Positions 45,895 through 55,679 of a DNA stretch of 64,000 bases are shown here, one piece after another. Positions within the stretch are counted from its first letter, which is position 1, and every line of letters starts with the position of its first letter. The stretch is from NCBI RefSeq assembly GCF_042434745.1, contig NZ_JBHLSS010000051.1; one strand, written 5' to 3'. This DNA comes from Azotobacter paspali. GTDB taxonomy: Bacteria > Pseudomonadota > Gammaproteobacteria > Pseudomonadales > Pseudomonadaceae. The notes under the pieces were generated by a model. The model searched no databases and was not told where the DNA came from. It worked only from the letters and a program-made list of their open reading frames with translations. Made by a program: the position numbers and the translations under genes.

Positions 45895-48213
45895 ATGAGC
45901 ATGGAGTTTGCAGCCCGGCTGACACGCAGCTACGCCATTTCCACCAAGACCCGGCATCTCTTCGAGAAGCGCGCCCGAACGGCCCAGGAACGGTTTCAGG
46001 AACGGATACGCAAGGCCTGGGAACGGGAAATGGCCGATGTGTCGGCCGATCCCCCCACACCCTGGATTCTGTGGAACGGCTGGTGCCGCTATGGCCTGGA
46101 CGTCGCGCAGCGCTCGATCCTGTTCTGGGACACGCTGCGCCAGCGCGGCGACAACTACCTGGAACATGTGCGCCAGGGCCAGCCGCCCCTGCTGCATTTC
46201 GACTACGAGATGGTGCTGGACGGGCGTACCTTCGCCCGTCCGGTCAACTACGCCCTGCTGCGCATTCTGCCGCCGGCAGGCCAGGATGTGGACCCCAGGC
46301 AGCGCCCTTATCTGATCATCGACCCGCGGGCCGGACACGGCCCCGGCATCGGCGGCTTCAAGGACGACTCCGAGGTGGGGGTGATCCTGCGCGAACGGCA
46401 CCCGGTGTACTTCGTGGTGTTCTTCCGCCTGCCAGAACCGGGTCAGACCCTGCTGGATGTGTGCGCCGCCGAACAGCGCTTCGTGCGCAAGGTACGCGAA
46501 CTGCACCCGGACAGTGCCAAGCCGGCGTTGGTCGGCAACTGCCAAGGCGGCTGGGCGACCATGATGCTGGCCGCCACCGACCCGGACAGCGCGGGGCCGG
46601 TGGTGATTAACGGCGCGCCCATGTCCTATTGGGGCGGCGCCTGGCGGGAAGGCGAAGGCGACAACCCGATGCGCTACGCCGGCGGGTTGCTCGGCGGCAC
46701 CTGGCTGGCTTCCCTAACCTCCGACTTGGGCAACGGCCTGTTCGACGGCGCCTATCTGGTGGAGAACTTCGAGAACCTCAACCCCGCCAACACCTACTGG
46801 GACAAGTACTACCACCTGTTCGCCAACATCGACGGCGAACCGCCGCGCTTTCTCGAATTCGAGCGTTGGTGGGGCGGCTACTTTCTAATGAACCGCGAGG
46901 AGATCGAGTGGATCACCCGCAACCTGTTCGTCGGCAACCAGCTCTGGTCCGGCGAGACTGGCGCCGGTCGGGGCAAGCCGGTCTTCGACCTGCGCGACAT
47001 CAAGTCGCCGATTGTGCTGTTCGCCTCCCTGGGCGACAACATCACGCCGCCACAGCAGGCCTTCAACTGGGTCGCGGACATCTACGCCAGCACCGAGGAA
47101 ATCAAGGCGCGCGGCCAGGTCATCGTCGGCCTGCTGCACCAGGACATCGGCCATCTGGGGATCTTCGTCTCCGGCCGGGTGGCCAGGAAGGAACACGCGC
47201 AGATCGTCTCGGTGCTCAAATCCATCGAAATGCTGCCGCCGGGCCTGTACGGCATGGCCATCCACGAGCGTCCCGGCGCGGGCGGCAAGCTGGAATACGA
47301 GGTGGAGTTCCACGAGCACCGCCTGGAGGACGTCTCCGCCCGCCTCAACCGCCTGCAGCGGCTCGACGAGAAGCCCTTCGAGGCGGTGGCCGCGCTGTCC
47401 GAGTTCAACCAGCGCGGCTACGAGCTGTTCCTCCGCCCCCTGGTGCGCCTCATGGCCAGCGAGCGTTCTGCCGAGCTGATGCGCCAGCTGCACCCGCTGC
47501 GCCTGCAGCGCTGGGCTTTCTCGGCGCGCAATCCCTGGCTCTGGTGGCTGACCCCGGCCGCCGCGGCGGTCAGGACGCAGCGCCAGGCGCCGGTGGCGAG
47601 CCCGGACGATTTGCCCCACCACGGCGAGCGGCTCGTCTCCGAACTGATCAGCGCGTCCCTGGACCATTACCGGGCGCTGCGCGACGCCGCCAGCGAGGCG
47701 CTGTTCTTCCAGACCTACGGCAGCCTGTTCTCCCTGATCCTCGACGAGAACCCGCCCCCCGCGGCGTCGGCCCAAGCGCAGGAACTGCCTTTCGTCCAGG
47801 AAGCCCTGGCCGCCATCGGCGAGGGCGGCTACGACGAGGCCTTCGCCAGGGTCGCCGCCCTGCTCGCGCGCAAGGACGAAGTGCCCCTCTCGCGGCTGGT
47901 GACCAAACAGGAAATCGTCCGCGACTACGCCGACCTGCTGCCCAGCCTGCCGCCCGAGGCCTGGCGGCGCATCCGCGGCGAGCAGGAAATCATCGTCAAC
48001 TACGCACGCGAACAAGCCCTCGCCACCCTGCCCGCCCTGCTGGCCGGGCCGGCCGAACGCGAGCGGCTACTGACCCTGCTGGAGCGCCTGGCGGCGGACG
48101 AGCGCGTCCGCCGCTCCGAGCCCAGCGCCGAACAACGGGCCATGCTCGAACGCATTCACGACGTGCTGGGCCGCGCGCCCGCCGCCGGACAGCCCACGGC
48201 TAGGAGCGCCTGA
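45895..48213 (+). CDS. DUF3141 protein with alpha/beta-hydrolase core
   Basis: 772 residues from ATG 45895. The first 500 or so residues contain a PhaC-like alpha/beta-hydrolase: YLIIDPRAGHGPGIGGFKDD, YFVVFFRLPEPGQT, then the nucleophile elbow PALVGNCQGGWATMMLAATD with cysteine in the GxCxG position, as in PHA synthases, and the late histidine motif VGLLHQDIGHLGIFVSGRVA. The C-terminal 250 residues are helical and specific to DUF3141. It heads an array with phosphotransacetylase, acetate kinase and FabI. The function is unknown; an acyltransferase or thioesterase acting on hydroxyacyl-CoA is plausible. Confidence 0.85.
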   Translation: MSMEFAARLTRSYAISTKTRHLFEKRARTAQERFQERIRKAWEREMADVSADPPTPWILWNGWCRYGLDVAQRSILFWDTLRQRGDNYLEHVRQGQPPLLHFDYEMVLDGRTFARPVNYALLRILPPAGQDVDPRQRPYLIIDPRAGHGPGIGGFKDDSEVGVILRERHPVYFVVFFRLPEPGQTLLDVCAAEQRFVRKVRELHPDSAKPALVGNCQGGWATMMLAATDPDSAGPVVINGAPMSYWGGAWREGEGDNPMRYAGGLLGGTWLASLTSDLGNGLFDGAYLVENFENLNPANTYWDKYYHLFANIDGEPPRFLEFERWWGGYFLMNREEIEWITRNLFVGNQLWSGETGAGRGKPVFDLRDIKSPIVLFASLGDNITPPQQAFNWVADIYASTEEIKARGQVIVGLLHQDIGHLGIFVSGRVARKEHAQIVSVLKSIEMLPPGLYGMAIHERPGAGGKLEYEVEFHEHRLEDVSARLNRLQRLDEKPFEAVAALSEFNQRGYELFLRPLVRLMASERSAELMRQLHPLRLQRWAFSARNPWLWWLTPAAAAVRTQRQAPVASPDDLPHHGERLVSELISASLDHYRALRDAASEALFFQTYGSLFSLILDENPPPAASAQAQELPFVQEALAAIGEGGYDEAFARVAALLARKDEVPLSRLVTKQEIVRDYADLLPSLPPEAWRRIRGEQEIIVNYAREQALATLPALLAGPAERERLLTLLERLAADERVRRSEPSAEQRAMLERIHDVLGRAPAAGQPTARSA

Positions 48214-48237
48214 GCGCCTCGCCGACGGAGGTATCCG

Positions 48238-49191
48238 ATGACCGCTCCCCACGAAAAGTACCGGCACCTGATCGACTACTGCAGCAACCTGCCGCCGACG
48301 CCGACGGCGGTGGCCTGGCCCTGCGACCAGAGCGCTCTGGAAGGCGTGGCGGACGCGGCGCAGAGCGGCCTCATCGCGCCGATCCTGGTCGGCCCCCGCG
48401 AACGGATCGAGGCGCTGGCGGCGCAGTACGGCATCGACATCGCCGGCCTGCCGATCGAGGAGGCGCCCTACAGCCAGGCTGCCGCCGACCGGGCGGTGGA
48501 ACTGGTCCGCGAAGGCCGCGCCGAGGCGCTGATGAAGGGCAGCCTGCACACCGACGAGTTGATGAGCGCGGTGGTCAAGCGCGACACCGGGCTGCGCACC
48601 GCGCGGCGGGTCAGTCACTGCTTCGTGATGGACGTGCCGGGACACGCGGACGCCCTGATCATCACCGACGCCGCGGTGAATATCGCGCCGACCCTGGCCG
48701 AGAAGATGGACATCACTCAGAACGCTATCGACCTCGCTTACGCCCTGCAGGTCGGCCTGGAGAAGAAGGAGGTGCGGGTGGCGATTCTCTCGGCAATGGA
48801 GACCGTCAACCCCGCCGTGCCCTCCACCATCGAGGCGGCCGCCCTGTGCAAGATGGCCGACCGCCGGCAGATCACCGGTGCCATCCTCGACGGCCCGCTG
48901 GCCCTGGACAACGCCATCAGTCTGGAAGCAGCGCAGATCAAGAAGATCGACTCGCCGGTGGCGGGCCGCGCCAACGTGCTGGTAGTACCCGACCTGGAAG
49001 CGGGCAACATGCTCGCCAAGAGCCTGTCCTTCCTCGCCGGCGCGGATGCCGCCGGCATAGTGCTGGGCGCGCGGGTGCCGATCATCCTGACCAGCCGCGC
49101 CGACTCGCTGACCACCCGCATGGCCTCCTGCGCGGTGGCCACCCTGGTGGCCAAGGCCCGGCGCGAAAGCACCGGCAAGGTGATCGGGTGA
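48238..49191 (+). CDS. pta: Phosphate acetyl/butyryltransferase
   Basis: 317 residues, the size of the short phosphotransacetylase/phosphotransbutyrylase family. Signature segments are LIAPILVGPRERIEALAAQY, GRAEALMKGSLHTDELMSAV, HCFVMDVPGHADALIITDAA, and near the end FLAGADAAGIVLGARVPIIL. It exchanges acyl-CoA and phosphate for acyl phosphate and CoA in the cytoplasm. With the next gene (4 bp later) it would convert acyl-CoA to free acid plus ATP. Chain-length preference cannot be read from the sequence. Confidence 0.92.
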   Translation: MTAPHEKYRHLIDYCSNLPPTPTAVAWPCDQSALEGVADAAQSGLIAPILVGPRERIEALAAQYGIDIAGLPIEEAPYSQAAADRAVELVREGRAEALMKGSLHTDELMSAVVKRDTGLRTARRVSHCFVMDVPGHADALIITDAAVNIAPTLAEKMDITQNAIDLAYALQVGLEKKEVRVAILSAMETVNPAVPSTIEAAALCKMADRRQITGAILDGPLALDNAISLEAAQIKKIDSPVAGRANVLVVPDLEAGNMLAKSLSFLAGADAAGIVLGARVPIILTSRADSLTTRMASCAVATLVAKARRESTGKVIG

Positions 49192-49195
49192 AATC

Positions 49196-50380
49196 ATGCA
49201 GAACGTCATCCTGGTCCTCAATGCCGGCTCGTCGAGCCTCAAGTTCTCGCTCTTCGCCGAGCGTCCCGACGAATTGGCGCTGCAGTTGCGCGGCCAGATC
49301 GAGGGACTCGGCGGAGCGCCGCACTTCGTCGCCAAGGACTCCGCGGGCACGATCCTCGGCGAACGGCGCTGGGCCGACGGCACCCGCTTCAGCCACGACG
49401 ACGCGGCCCACCAGTTGGTCGAGTTCCTGCAGGATTACCGGGACCGCTACCGGCTGACGGCCGTGGGCCACCGCGTGGTCCACGGCGGCCAGGAGTTCTC
49501 CCGGCCGGCGCGGGTGGATGGCGAGCTGCTGGAGAAGCTCGAAAAGCTCGTTCCGCTGGCGCCGCTGCATCAGCCGTACAACCTGGCGCCGATCCGCGCC
49601 GTGGCCGCGCGGGCGCCGCAGCTTCCGCAGGTGGCCTGCTTCGATACCGCCTTCCACCGCCAGCAGCCCGAACTCGCCCAACTGTTCGCCCTGCCGCCGG
49701 CCATCACCGGGCGCGGCGTGCGCCGCTACGGCTTCCACGGGCTGTCCTACGAATACATCGCCGGCGTATTGCCGCGACTGGCCCCCGAGGCGGCGGCCGG
49801 GCGAGTGGTGGTCGCCCACCTGGGCAACGGCGCCAGCCTGTGCGCCCTGCTGGCCGGCCGTAGCCTGGCCAGCACCATGGGTTTCACCGCCGTCGACGGC
49901 CTACCCATGGGCACCCGCTGCGGCGCCATCGACCCAGGGGTGATCCTCTACCTGATGGACGAGTTGAAGATGGACGCCCGCGCCATCGAGCGGCTGCTCT
50001 ACAAGGAGTCCGGACTACTCGGCGTGTCGGGGATCTCCAGCGACATGCGTGAGCTGCTGGCCAGCGACGCGCCCAGCGCCGCCCTCGCCGTGGACCTTTT
50101 CGTCTACCGCATCGGCCGCGAGCTGGGCTCCTTGGCCGCGGCTTTGGGCGGGCTCGACGCCTTGGTGTTCACCGCCGGCATCGGCGAGCACGCGGCGACC
50201 ATCCGCGAGCGCGTCTGCCGCGACGCCGCCTGGCTCGGCGTGGAGCTGGACAGCGCAGCGAACGCGGCCGGCGGGCCACGGATCAGTAGCGCCGCCAGCC
50301 CGGTATCGGCCTGGGTGGTACCCACCGACGAAGAACTGATGATCGCCCGCCATACCCGGCAGACGCTCTCAGCATCCTGA
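49196..50380 (+). CDS. ackA: Acetate/propionate kinase
   Basis: 394 residues. ASKHA-fold motifs are complete: VLNAGSSSLKFSLFAERPDE, AVGHRVVHGGQEFSRPARVD, RYGFHGLSYEYIAGVLPRLA, VVAHLGNGASLCALLAGRSL with TMGFTAVDGLPMGTRCGAID, and FTAGIGEHAATIRERVCRDA. It makes ATP from acyl phosphate, or the reverse. It is coupled to the upstream phosphotransacetylase by the close spacing. Confidence 0.95.
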   Translation: MQNVILVLNAGSSSLKFSLFAERPDELALQLRGQIEGLGGAPHFVAKDSAGTILGERRWADGTRFSHDDAAHQLVEFLQDYRDRYRLTAVGHRVVHGGQEFSRPARVDGELLEKLEKLVPLAPLHQPYNLAPIRAVAARAPQLPQVACFDTAFHRQQPELAQLFALPPAITGRGVRRYGFHGLSYEYIAGVLPRLAPEAAAGRVVVAHLGNGASLCALLAGRSLASTMGFTAVDGLPMGTRCGAIDPGVILYLMDELKMDARAIERLLYKESGLLGVSGISSDMRELLASDAPSAALAVDLFVYRIGRELGSLAAALGGLDALVFTAGIGEHAATIRERVCRDAAWLGVELDSAANAAGGPRISSAASPVSAWVVPTDEELMIARHTRQTLSAS

Positions 50381-50391
50381 GGACGACGGAT

Positions 50392-51174
50392 ATGTCAGAG
50401 GAAACTTACCGCCCGCTGCTGCAGGGCGCCAGAGCGCTGATCACCGGCGTGGCCAACGAGCACTCGATCGCCTACGGCTGCGCCAAGGTTTTCGCCGAGC
50501 TGGGCGCCGAACTGGCCATCACCTATGCCAACGACAAGACCCGCGGCTACGTCGAACCCCTGGCCAGGGCTCTGAAGGCGCCGATCTTCATGCCGCTGGA
50601 CGTGACCCGCCACGAACAGCTCGATGCCGTGTTCGAGACGATCGCCGAACAATGGGGAAGCCTGGACATCCTGGTGCATTCCATCGCCTGGGCGCCCAAG
50701 GAGGACCTGCAGGGCGGCCTGCTCGACTCCTCGGCGGCCGGCTTCGGCCTGGCCATGGACATCTCCTGCCACTCCTTCGTGCGCATGGCGCGCCTTGCCG
50801 TGCCGCTAATGAGCAACGGCGGGAGCCTGCTCGCCATGAGCTACCACGGCGCGCAGAAGGTAGTGCCCAACTACAACCTGATGGGGCCGGTGAAGGCCGC
50901 ACTGGAGGCGTGTTGCCGCTACCTGGCCTACGAACTCGGCCCCAGGGGTATTCGCGTGCACGCCATCTCCCCCGGCCCCTTGAAGACCCGCGCCGCCTCC
51001 GGCCTCAAGGATTTCGACCTGCTGCTTGGCGAGGCCGCCCAGCGCGCGCCCCTGGGGGAACTGGTGGACATCATGGACGTGGGCATCACCTGCGCCTACC
51101 TGGCTAGCCCCTATGCCCGCCGCCTGTCCGGCGAGACGCTGTACGTGGACGGCGGGCTGAACATCATGGCCTGA
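50392..51174 (+). CDS. fabI: Enoyl-[acyl-carrier-protein] reductase
   Basis: 260 residues. A divergent short-chain dehydrogenase of the FabI type: ALITGVANEHSIAYGCAKVF (cofactor loop with the FabI-style spaced glycine), ILVHSIAWAPKEDLQGGLLD, and the active site YNLMGPVKAALEACCRYLAY with Tyr-x6-Lys, then HAISPGPLKTRAASGLKDFD. It reduces trans-2-enoyl-ACP with NAD(P)H. A housekeeping FabI or FabV is expected elsewhere, so this copy likely serves the array. Confidence 0.93.
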   Translation: MSEETYRPLLQGARALITGVANEHSIAYGCAKVFAELGAELAITYANDKTRGYVEPLARALKAPIFMPLDVTRHEQLDAVFETIAEQWGSLDILVHSIAWAPKEDLQGGLLDSSAAGFGLAMDISCHSFVRMARLAVPLMSNGGSLLAMSYHGAQKVVPNYNLMGPVKAALEACCRYLAYELGPRGIRVHAISPGPLKTRAASGLKDFDLLLGEAAQRAPLGELVDIMDVGITCAYLASPYARRLSGETLYVDGGLNIMA

Positions 51175-51188
51175 GCGCCGCGCCAAGC

Positions 51189-52472
51189 ATGAACATCCTG
51201 AACGGACGGTCGTCGGACCCGGCAAGCGGCGGAGTGCGTTTCCGGCGCCCGTGGCGTTCGCTCGCCGCTCCGCTCGCCGGCCTCGCCCTGCTCGCCGGTT
51301 GCGGGGAAACCGCCGCCCCGCCGGCGCGCCCGCCCACCGAGGTGACCGCCATCACGCTGGCCGCGCGCGATACCCCGGTGGTCTTCGAATTCGTCGCCCA
51401 GACCCAGAGTTCCCGGGAAGTGGAAATCCGCACCCGGGTCGAGGGCTTCCTGGAAAAACGCCTGTACAACGAAGGCGATCTGGTACACACCGGACAGATC
51501 CTGTTCCAGATGGACCCCAGGCCGTTCGAGGCGGCCTTGCAGTCGGCCCGCGGCCAGCTCGCCCAGCAGCAGGCGCGCCTGGATATGGCCAGGGCCGATC
51601 TGGGCCGCATCCGCCCCCTGGTGAAGGTGGGCGCGCTGAGCAAAAAGAACCTCGACGACGCCATCGGCACCGAGCGGCAGGCACAGGCCGCCGTGCTCTC
51701 CGCCGAGGGTGAGGTGCGCACGGCGCAGCTCAATCTCGGCTACACCACCATCAGGTCGCCACTCACCGGGGTGTCGAGCTTCGCCAAGCTGCAAGAAGGC
51801 AGCTATGTCACGCCGGGCGCGGCCGGCCTGCTGACCTACGTGTCGCAGGTCGACCCCATCTACATCAACTTCAGCCTCTCGGAGAACGAGATGTTGAAAT
51901 TTCGCGGCGAGATCGCCACTGGCCAGCTCAGGTTTCCCCCGCACAACAATTTCGAGGTCGAGGTGGTGCTGGCCGACGGCTCGCAGGTGCCCGATCGCGG
52001 CCGCCTCGACTTCGCCGACTTCGCCTTCAGCGAGGAAACCGGCACCTTTCTAATCCGGGCGGAAGTGGCCAACCCGAAGGGCTTGCTGCGCCCCGGCCAG
52101 TTCGTGCGCGCCCACTTAAATGGCGCGGTCCGTCCCGACGCCCTGCTGGTGCCCCAGCGCGCGGTCCTGCAGGGTTCCAAGAGCCAGTACGTGTGGGTGA
52201 TCGGCGACGGCGGCAAGCCCGAACAGCGCATCGTGGAAATGGGCGACTGGCACGGCGACGACTGGTTCGTCACCCGGGGCCTGCGCGCCGGCGAGCGCAT
52301 CGTGGTCGACGGTGCGATCCGGGTGACGCCGGAGGCTTCGCTGCGGATCGTCGACACCCGTCCCGCCGCCGGGGAAACCAGCCAGCCGCAACGGCAGAAG
52401 GCGGCCGAGGCCTGGTCCGACCAGAAAGAGCGGTTGAAGGCCGGCCCGTCCGGCGGGGGACAGGCACCGTGA
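51189..52472 (+). CDS. RND efflux periplasmic adaptor (MexA/AcrA family)
   Basis: 427 residues. A leader of about 38 residues ends in a lipobox (LAPLAGLALLAGC). The adaptor order of domains is clear: VVFEFVAQTQSSREVEIRTR (lipoyl half), a helical hairpin with LQSARGQLAQQQARLDMARA, TIRSPLTGVSSFAKLQEGSY, a beta-barrel, and the membrane-proximal GLRAGERIVVDGAIRVTPEA. It bridges the pump to an outer-membrane channel in the periplasm. No channel gene (OprM/TolC type) is in the window. Its stop overlaps the GTG of the pump (GTGA). Confidence 0.93.
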   Translation: MNILNGRSSDPASGGVRFRRPWRSLAAPLAGLALLAGCGETAAPPARPPTEVTAITLAARDTPVVFEFVAQTQSSREVEIRTRVEGFLEKRLYNEGDLVHTGQILFQMDPRPFEAALQSARGQLAQQQARLDMARADLGRIRPLVKVGALSKKNLDDAIGTERQAQAAVLSAEGEVRTAQLNLGYTTIRSPLTGVSSFAKLQEGSYVTPGAAGLLTYVSQVDPIYINFSLSENEMLKFRGEIATGQLRFPPHNNFEVEVVLADGSQVPDRGRLDFADFAFSEETGTFLIRAEVANPKGLLRPGQFVRAHLNGAVRPDALLVPQRAVLQGSKSQYVWVIGDGGKPEQRIVEMGDWHGDDWFVTRGLRAGERIVVDGAIRVTPEASLRIVDTRPAAGETSQPQRQKAAEAWSDQKERLKAGPSGGGQAP

Positions 52473-55400
52473 GCCTGTCCCACTACTGCATCGAGCGGCC
52501 GATCTTCGCTTCGGTGATTTCCATCGTCATCACCCTGGCCGGGGCGGTGGCGATGTTCAATCTGCCGGTAGCCCAGTACCCGGACATCACCCCGCCGCAG
52601 ATCACCGTATCGGCCACCTATCCCGGCGCCGACGCCGAAGTGGTGGCCAACAACGTGGCGGCGCCCATCGAACAGCAGGTCAACGGCGCCGACGATATGA
52701 TCTACATGAACTCGTCGAGTTCGGCGACCGGCAACATGACCCTCAACGTGTTCTTCGAGATCGGCACCGATCCCTCGTTGGCCCAGGTGGACGTGCAAAA
52801 CCGGGTCAACCTGGCCCTGCCGCAACTGCCCTCGGCGGTGCAGAGCCAAGGCATCCAGGTGCAGAAGAAGTCCTCGGCCTTCATGATGGTCATCGCGGTC
52901 TACTCCCCGGACGAGCGCTACGACAGCACCTACATCGCCAACTACGCCAACCTGTACATCCTCGACGCGATCAAGCGCATCCCCGGCGCCAACCAGGCGA
53001 GCATCTTCGGCACCCCGGACTACGCCATGCGCATCTGGCTCAAGCCCGACCGCATGGCCCAATTGAAGATCACCGCCGCCGACGTGCAGCAGGCGGTGGC
53101 CAACCAGAACCAGCAGTTCGCCGTGGGGCGCATCGGCCAGTCGCCGACCGGCGAGGCGGTGGAGCAATCTTTCGCCGTCACCACCAAGGGCCGGCTGACC
53201 GAGCCGGAGGAGTTCGAGAACATCATCATCCGCGCCGCCAGCGGTGGGGCGGCCATCGTCCGCCTGCGCGACGTGGGCCGCGCCGAGCTGGGCCAGAAGG
53301 ATTACTCCCTGCGCAGCACCTACCAGGGCAAGCCGGCGACGCTGATGGCGGTGTATCAGCAGCCCGGCGCCAATGCCCTGGACGTGTCCAACGCTGTCAG
53401 GACGACCCTGGCGGAGATGGAAAAGAGCTTTCCCGCCGGCATCGAATACAAGATCGTGATGGACACCACGGCCTTCACCCGCACCTCCATCGCCGAGGTG
53501 GTGTACACCTTCTTCGAGGCCCTGGTACTGGTGGTGGCGGTCGTCTACCTATTCCTGCAGAGCCTGCGCGCCACCCTGATCCCGGTGCTGGCGGTGCCGG
53601 TGTCGATCGTCGGCACCTTCATCGGCATGAGCGCCCTGGGCTTCTCGATCAACATGCTGACCCTGTTCGGCATGGTGCTGGCGATCGGCATCGTGGTGGA
53701 CGACGCCATCGTGGTGATCGAGAACGTCGAGCGCAACATGCAGGTCCACCGCCTGCCGCCCAGGGAGGCCGCCAAGCGGGCGATGGACGAGGTGGCCGGC
53801 CCGGTGGTGGCCATCGTCTTGGTGCTCTGCGCGGTGTTCGTCCCGGTGGCTTTCATGGGCGGTATCACCGGCCAGCTCTACAAGCAGTTCGCCATCACCA
53901 TCGCCATCTCCGTGGTGATCTCCGGCCTGGTCGCCCTGACCCTGTCGCCGGCTCTCGCCGCGATCCTCATCAAGCCCGCCCACGGGCGCAAGCGCAGCTT
54001 CTTCCGCTGGTTCGAACGCAACTTCGAGCGCATGACCGAGGGCTACTCGCGCGCGGTGGCCTTCATGATCAAGCGCTTTTTGCTCGCCCTGCTGCTGTTC
54101 GCCGGGATGGTCGCGCTCACCGTGCTGATGGCACAGCGCATCCCCGGCGCCTTCCTGCCGCCGGAGGACCAGGGCTACCTGCTCGGCGCGGTGATCATGC
54201 CCGACGCCGCCAGCCTGGACCGCACCGGCGAGGTGGGCCGGGCGGTCAGCGACTACTTCATGCGCGACGAAGCCGTCGAGGGAGTGGCCATCGTCAACGG
54301 CTACAGCCTGCTCGACAACCAGAACAAGAACAACGCCGGCACTTTCTTCGTCGGTTTCAAGGACTTCGAGGAACGCTACAAGGACGGCGAAAGCATCCGG
54401 ATGCAGAGCGCCCCGGCGGTCATCGCGGCCGCCGGCCAGGCCTTCTCCCGAGTCCGCGAGGGACTCGTGGTGCCGGTCAACCCGCCGTCCATTCCCGGCC
54501 TGGGCACCACGGGCGGCATGGAGGTATGGGTCCAGAACAAGGGCGACGGCAGCGTCGGCCAGCTCGCCGGGGTGGTGAACGATTTCGTCGCCAAGGCCCG
54601 CCAGCGACCGGAGATCGGCGCCATCACCGCCACCTTCAACGCCGCTTCACGGCAACTGCTGGCCGACGTGGACCGGGAAAAGGCGGAAACCCTGGGCGTG
54701 CCGGTGGAGGACGTGTACAGCACCATGCAGACCATGTTCGGCTCGTTGTACGTGTCGCAGTTCAACAAGTTCAGCCGCCTGTGGCAGGTGATCCTGCAGG
54801 CCGAGCCGACCTACCGCCTCAGGGTCGAGGACCTGCAGCAGATCTACGTGCGCAACCGCGGCGGCGAGATGATTCCGCTTAAGGCCCTGCTGAGCACTCG
54901 CTACGTCACCGGCCCGGACCTGCTGACCCGCTTCAACAACTTCCCGGCGGTGAAGATCACCGCCAACGCGGCGCCGGGCTTCAGCTCCGGGCAAGCGCTG
55001 GCGGCCCTGGAGACGCTGGCCGCGCAGAACATGTCCGGCGACTACGCCTTGGCCCTGAGCGGCGAGGCCTTCGAGGAGAAGAAGGCCGGCGGCACCAGCG
55101 CCCAGGTATTCGTCTTCGGCCTGATCATGGTGTTCCTGATCCTGGCGGCGCAGTACGAGAAGTGGACGCTGCCGGTCGGCGTGCTGCTCGCGGTGCCCTT
55201 CGCGCTGTTCGGCGCCCTGCTGGCGATCCTGTTGCGCGGGCTGGTCAACGACGTGTACTTCCAGATCGGCCTGACCATGCTGGTGGCCCTGGCGGCAAAG
55301 AACGCCATCCTGATCTTCGAGTTCGCCGTGCTGAACCGCGAGAAAGGCATGTCCGTGTTCGACGCGGCGATGACCGCGGCGCGCGAACGCCTGCGCCCCA

Positions 55401-55678
55401 TCGTGATGACCTCGCTGGCCTTCATCCTCGGCTGCGTGCCCCTGGCCATCGCCGTCGGCGCCTCGGAGAACAGCCGCCACTCGATCGGTACCGGAGTGAT
55501 CGGCGGCATGCTTGCGGCGACGGTGATCGCGGTGTTCTTCATCCCGCTGTTCTACTACCTGATCGAGCGGCTTTCCGAGAAGAGCGGCACCGCGAAGCGG
55601 GAGGCGCCGCCCGCCGAGCCGGCGCCCCTGGGTGGCGACCTGAACGGCATGCCGCAACGCCGGCACGAGGAGGACTGA
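52469..55678 (+). CDS. RND multidrug efflux pump, inner-membrane subunit (MexB/AcrB family)
   Basis: 1069 residues from GTG 52469, translationally coupled to the adaptor. The HAE1 topology is complete, with twelve TM segments and two large periplasmic loops. The proton-relay aspartates are in MVLAIGIVVDDAIVVIENVE. Other marks are the N-terminus SLSHYCIERPIFASVISIVI, NLPVAQYPDITPPQITVSAT, and the second-half GLTMLVALAAKNAILIFEFA. It exports amphiphilic compounds by proton antiport. With the fatty-acid genes upstream and the lipid-transport Pqi genes downstream, a lipid-like substrate is a reasonable guess. Confidence 0.95.
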   Translation: MSLSHYCIERPIFASVISIVITLAGAVAMFNLPVAQYPDITPPQITVSATYPGADAEVVANNVAAPIEQQVNGADDMIYMNSSSSATGNMTLNVFFEIGTDPSLAQVDVQNRVNLALPQLPSAVQSQGIQVQKKSSAFMMVIAVYSPDERYDSTYIANYANLYILDAIKRIPGANQASIFGTPDYAMRIWLKPDRMAQLKITAADVQQAVANQNQQFAVGRIGQSPTGEAVEQSFAVTTKGRLTEPEEFENIIIRAASGGAAIVRLRDVGRAELGQKDYSLRSTYQGKPATLMAVYQQPGANALDVSNAVRTTLAEMEKSFPAGIEYKIVMDTTAFTRTSIAEVVYTFFEALVLVVAVVYLFLQSLRATLIPVLAVPVSIVGTFIGMSALGFSINMLTLFGMVLAIGIVVDDAIVVIENVERNMQVHRLPPREAAKRAMDEVAGPVVAIVLVLCAVFVPVAFMGGITGQLYKQFAITIAISVVISGLVALTLSPALAAILIKPAHGRKRSFFRWFERNFERMTEGYSRAVAFMIKRFLLALLLFAGMVALTVLMAQRIPGAFLPPEDQGYLLGAVIMPDAASLDRTGEVGRAVSDYFMRDEAVEGVAIVNGYSLLDNQNKNNAGTFFVGFKDFEERYKDGESIRMQSAPAVIAAAGQAFSRVREGLVVPVNPPSIPGLGTTGGMEVWVQNKGDGSVGQLAGVVNDFVAKARQRPEIGAITATFNAASRQLLADVDREKAETLGVPVEDVYSTMQTMFGSLYVSQFNKFSRLWQVILQAEPTYRLRVEDLQQIYVRNRGGEMIPLKALLSTRYVTGPDLLTRFNNFPAVKITANAAPGFSSGQALAALETLAAQNMSGDYALALSGEAFEEKKAGGTSAQVFVFGLIMVFLILAAQYEKWTLPVGVLLAVPFALFGALLAILLRGLVNDVYFQIGLTMLVALAAKNAILIFEFAVLNREKGMSVFDAAMTAARERLRPIVMTSLAFILGCVPLAIAVGASENSRHSIGTGVIGGMLAATVIAVFFIPLFYYLIERLSEKSGTAKREAPPAEPAPLGGDLNGMPQRRHEED

Positions 55679-55679
55679 G

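Noticed and set aside
46629..48203. 524-codon open frame inside the DUF3141 gene
   Set aside because: An arginine-rich shifted frame without motifs; DUF3141 occupies the other frame throughout.
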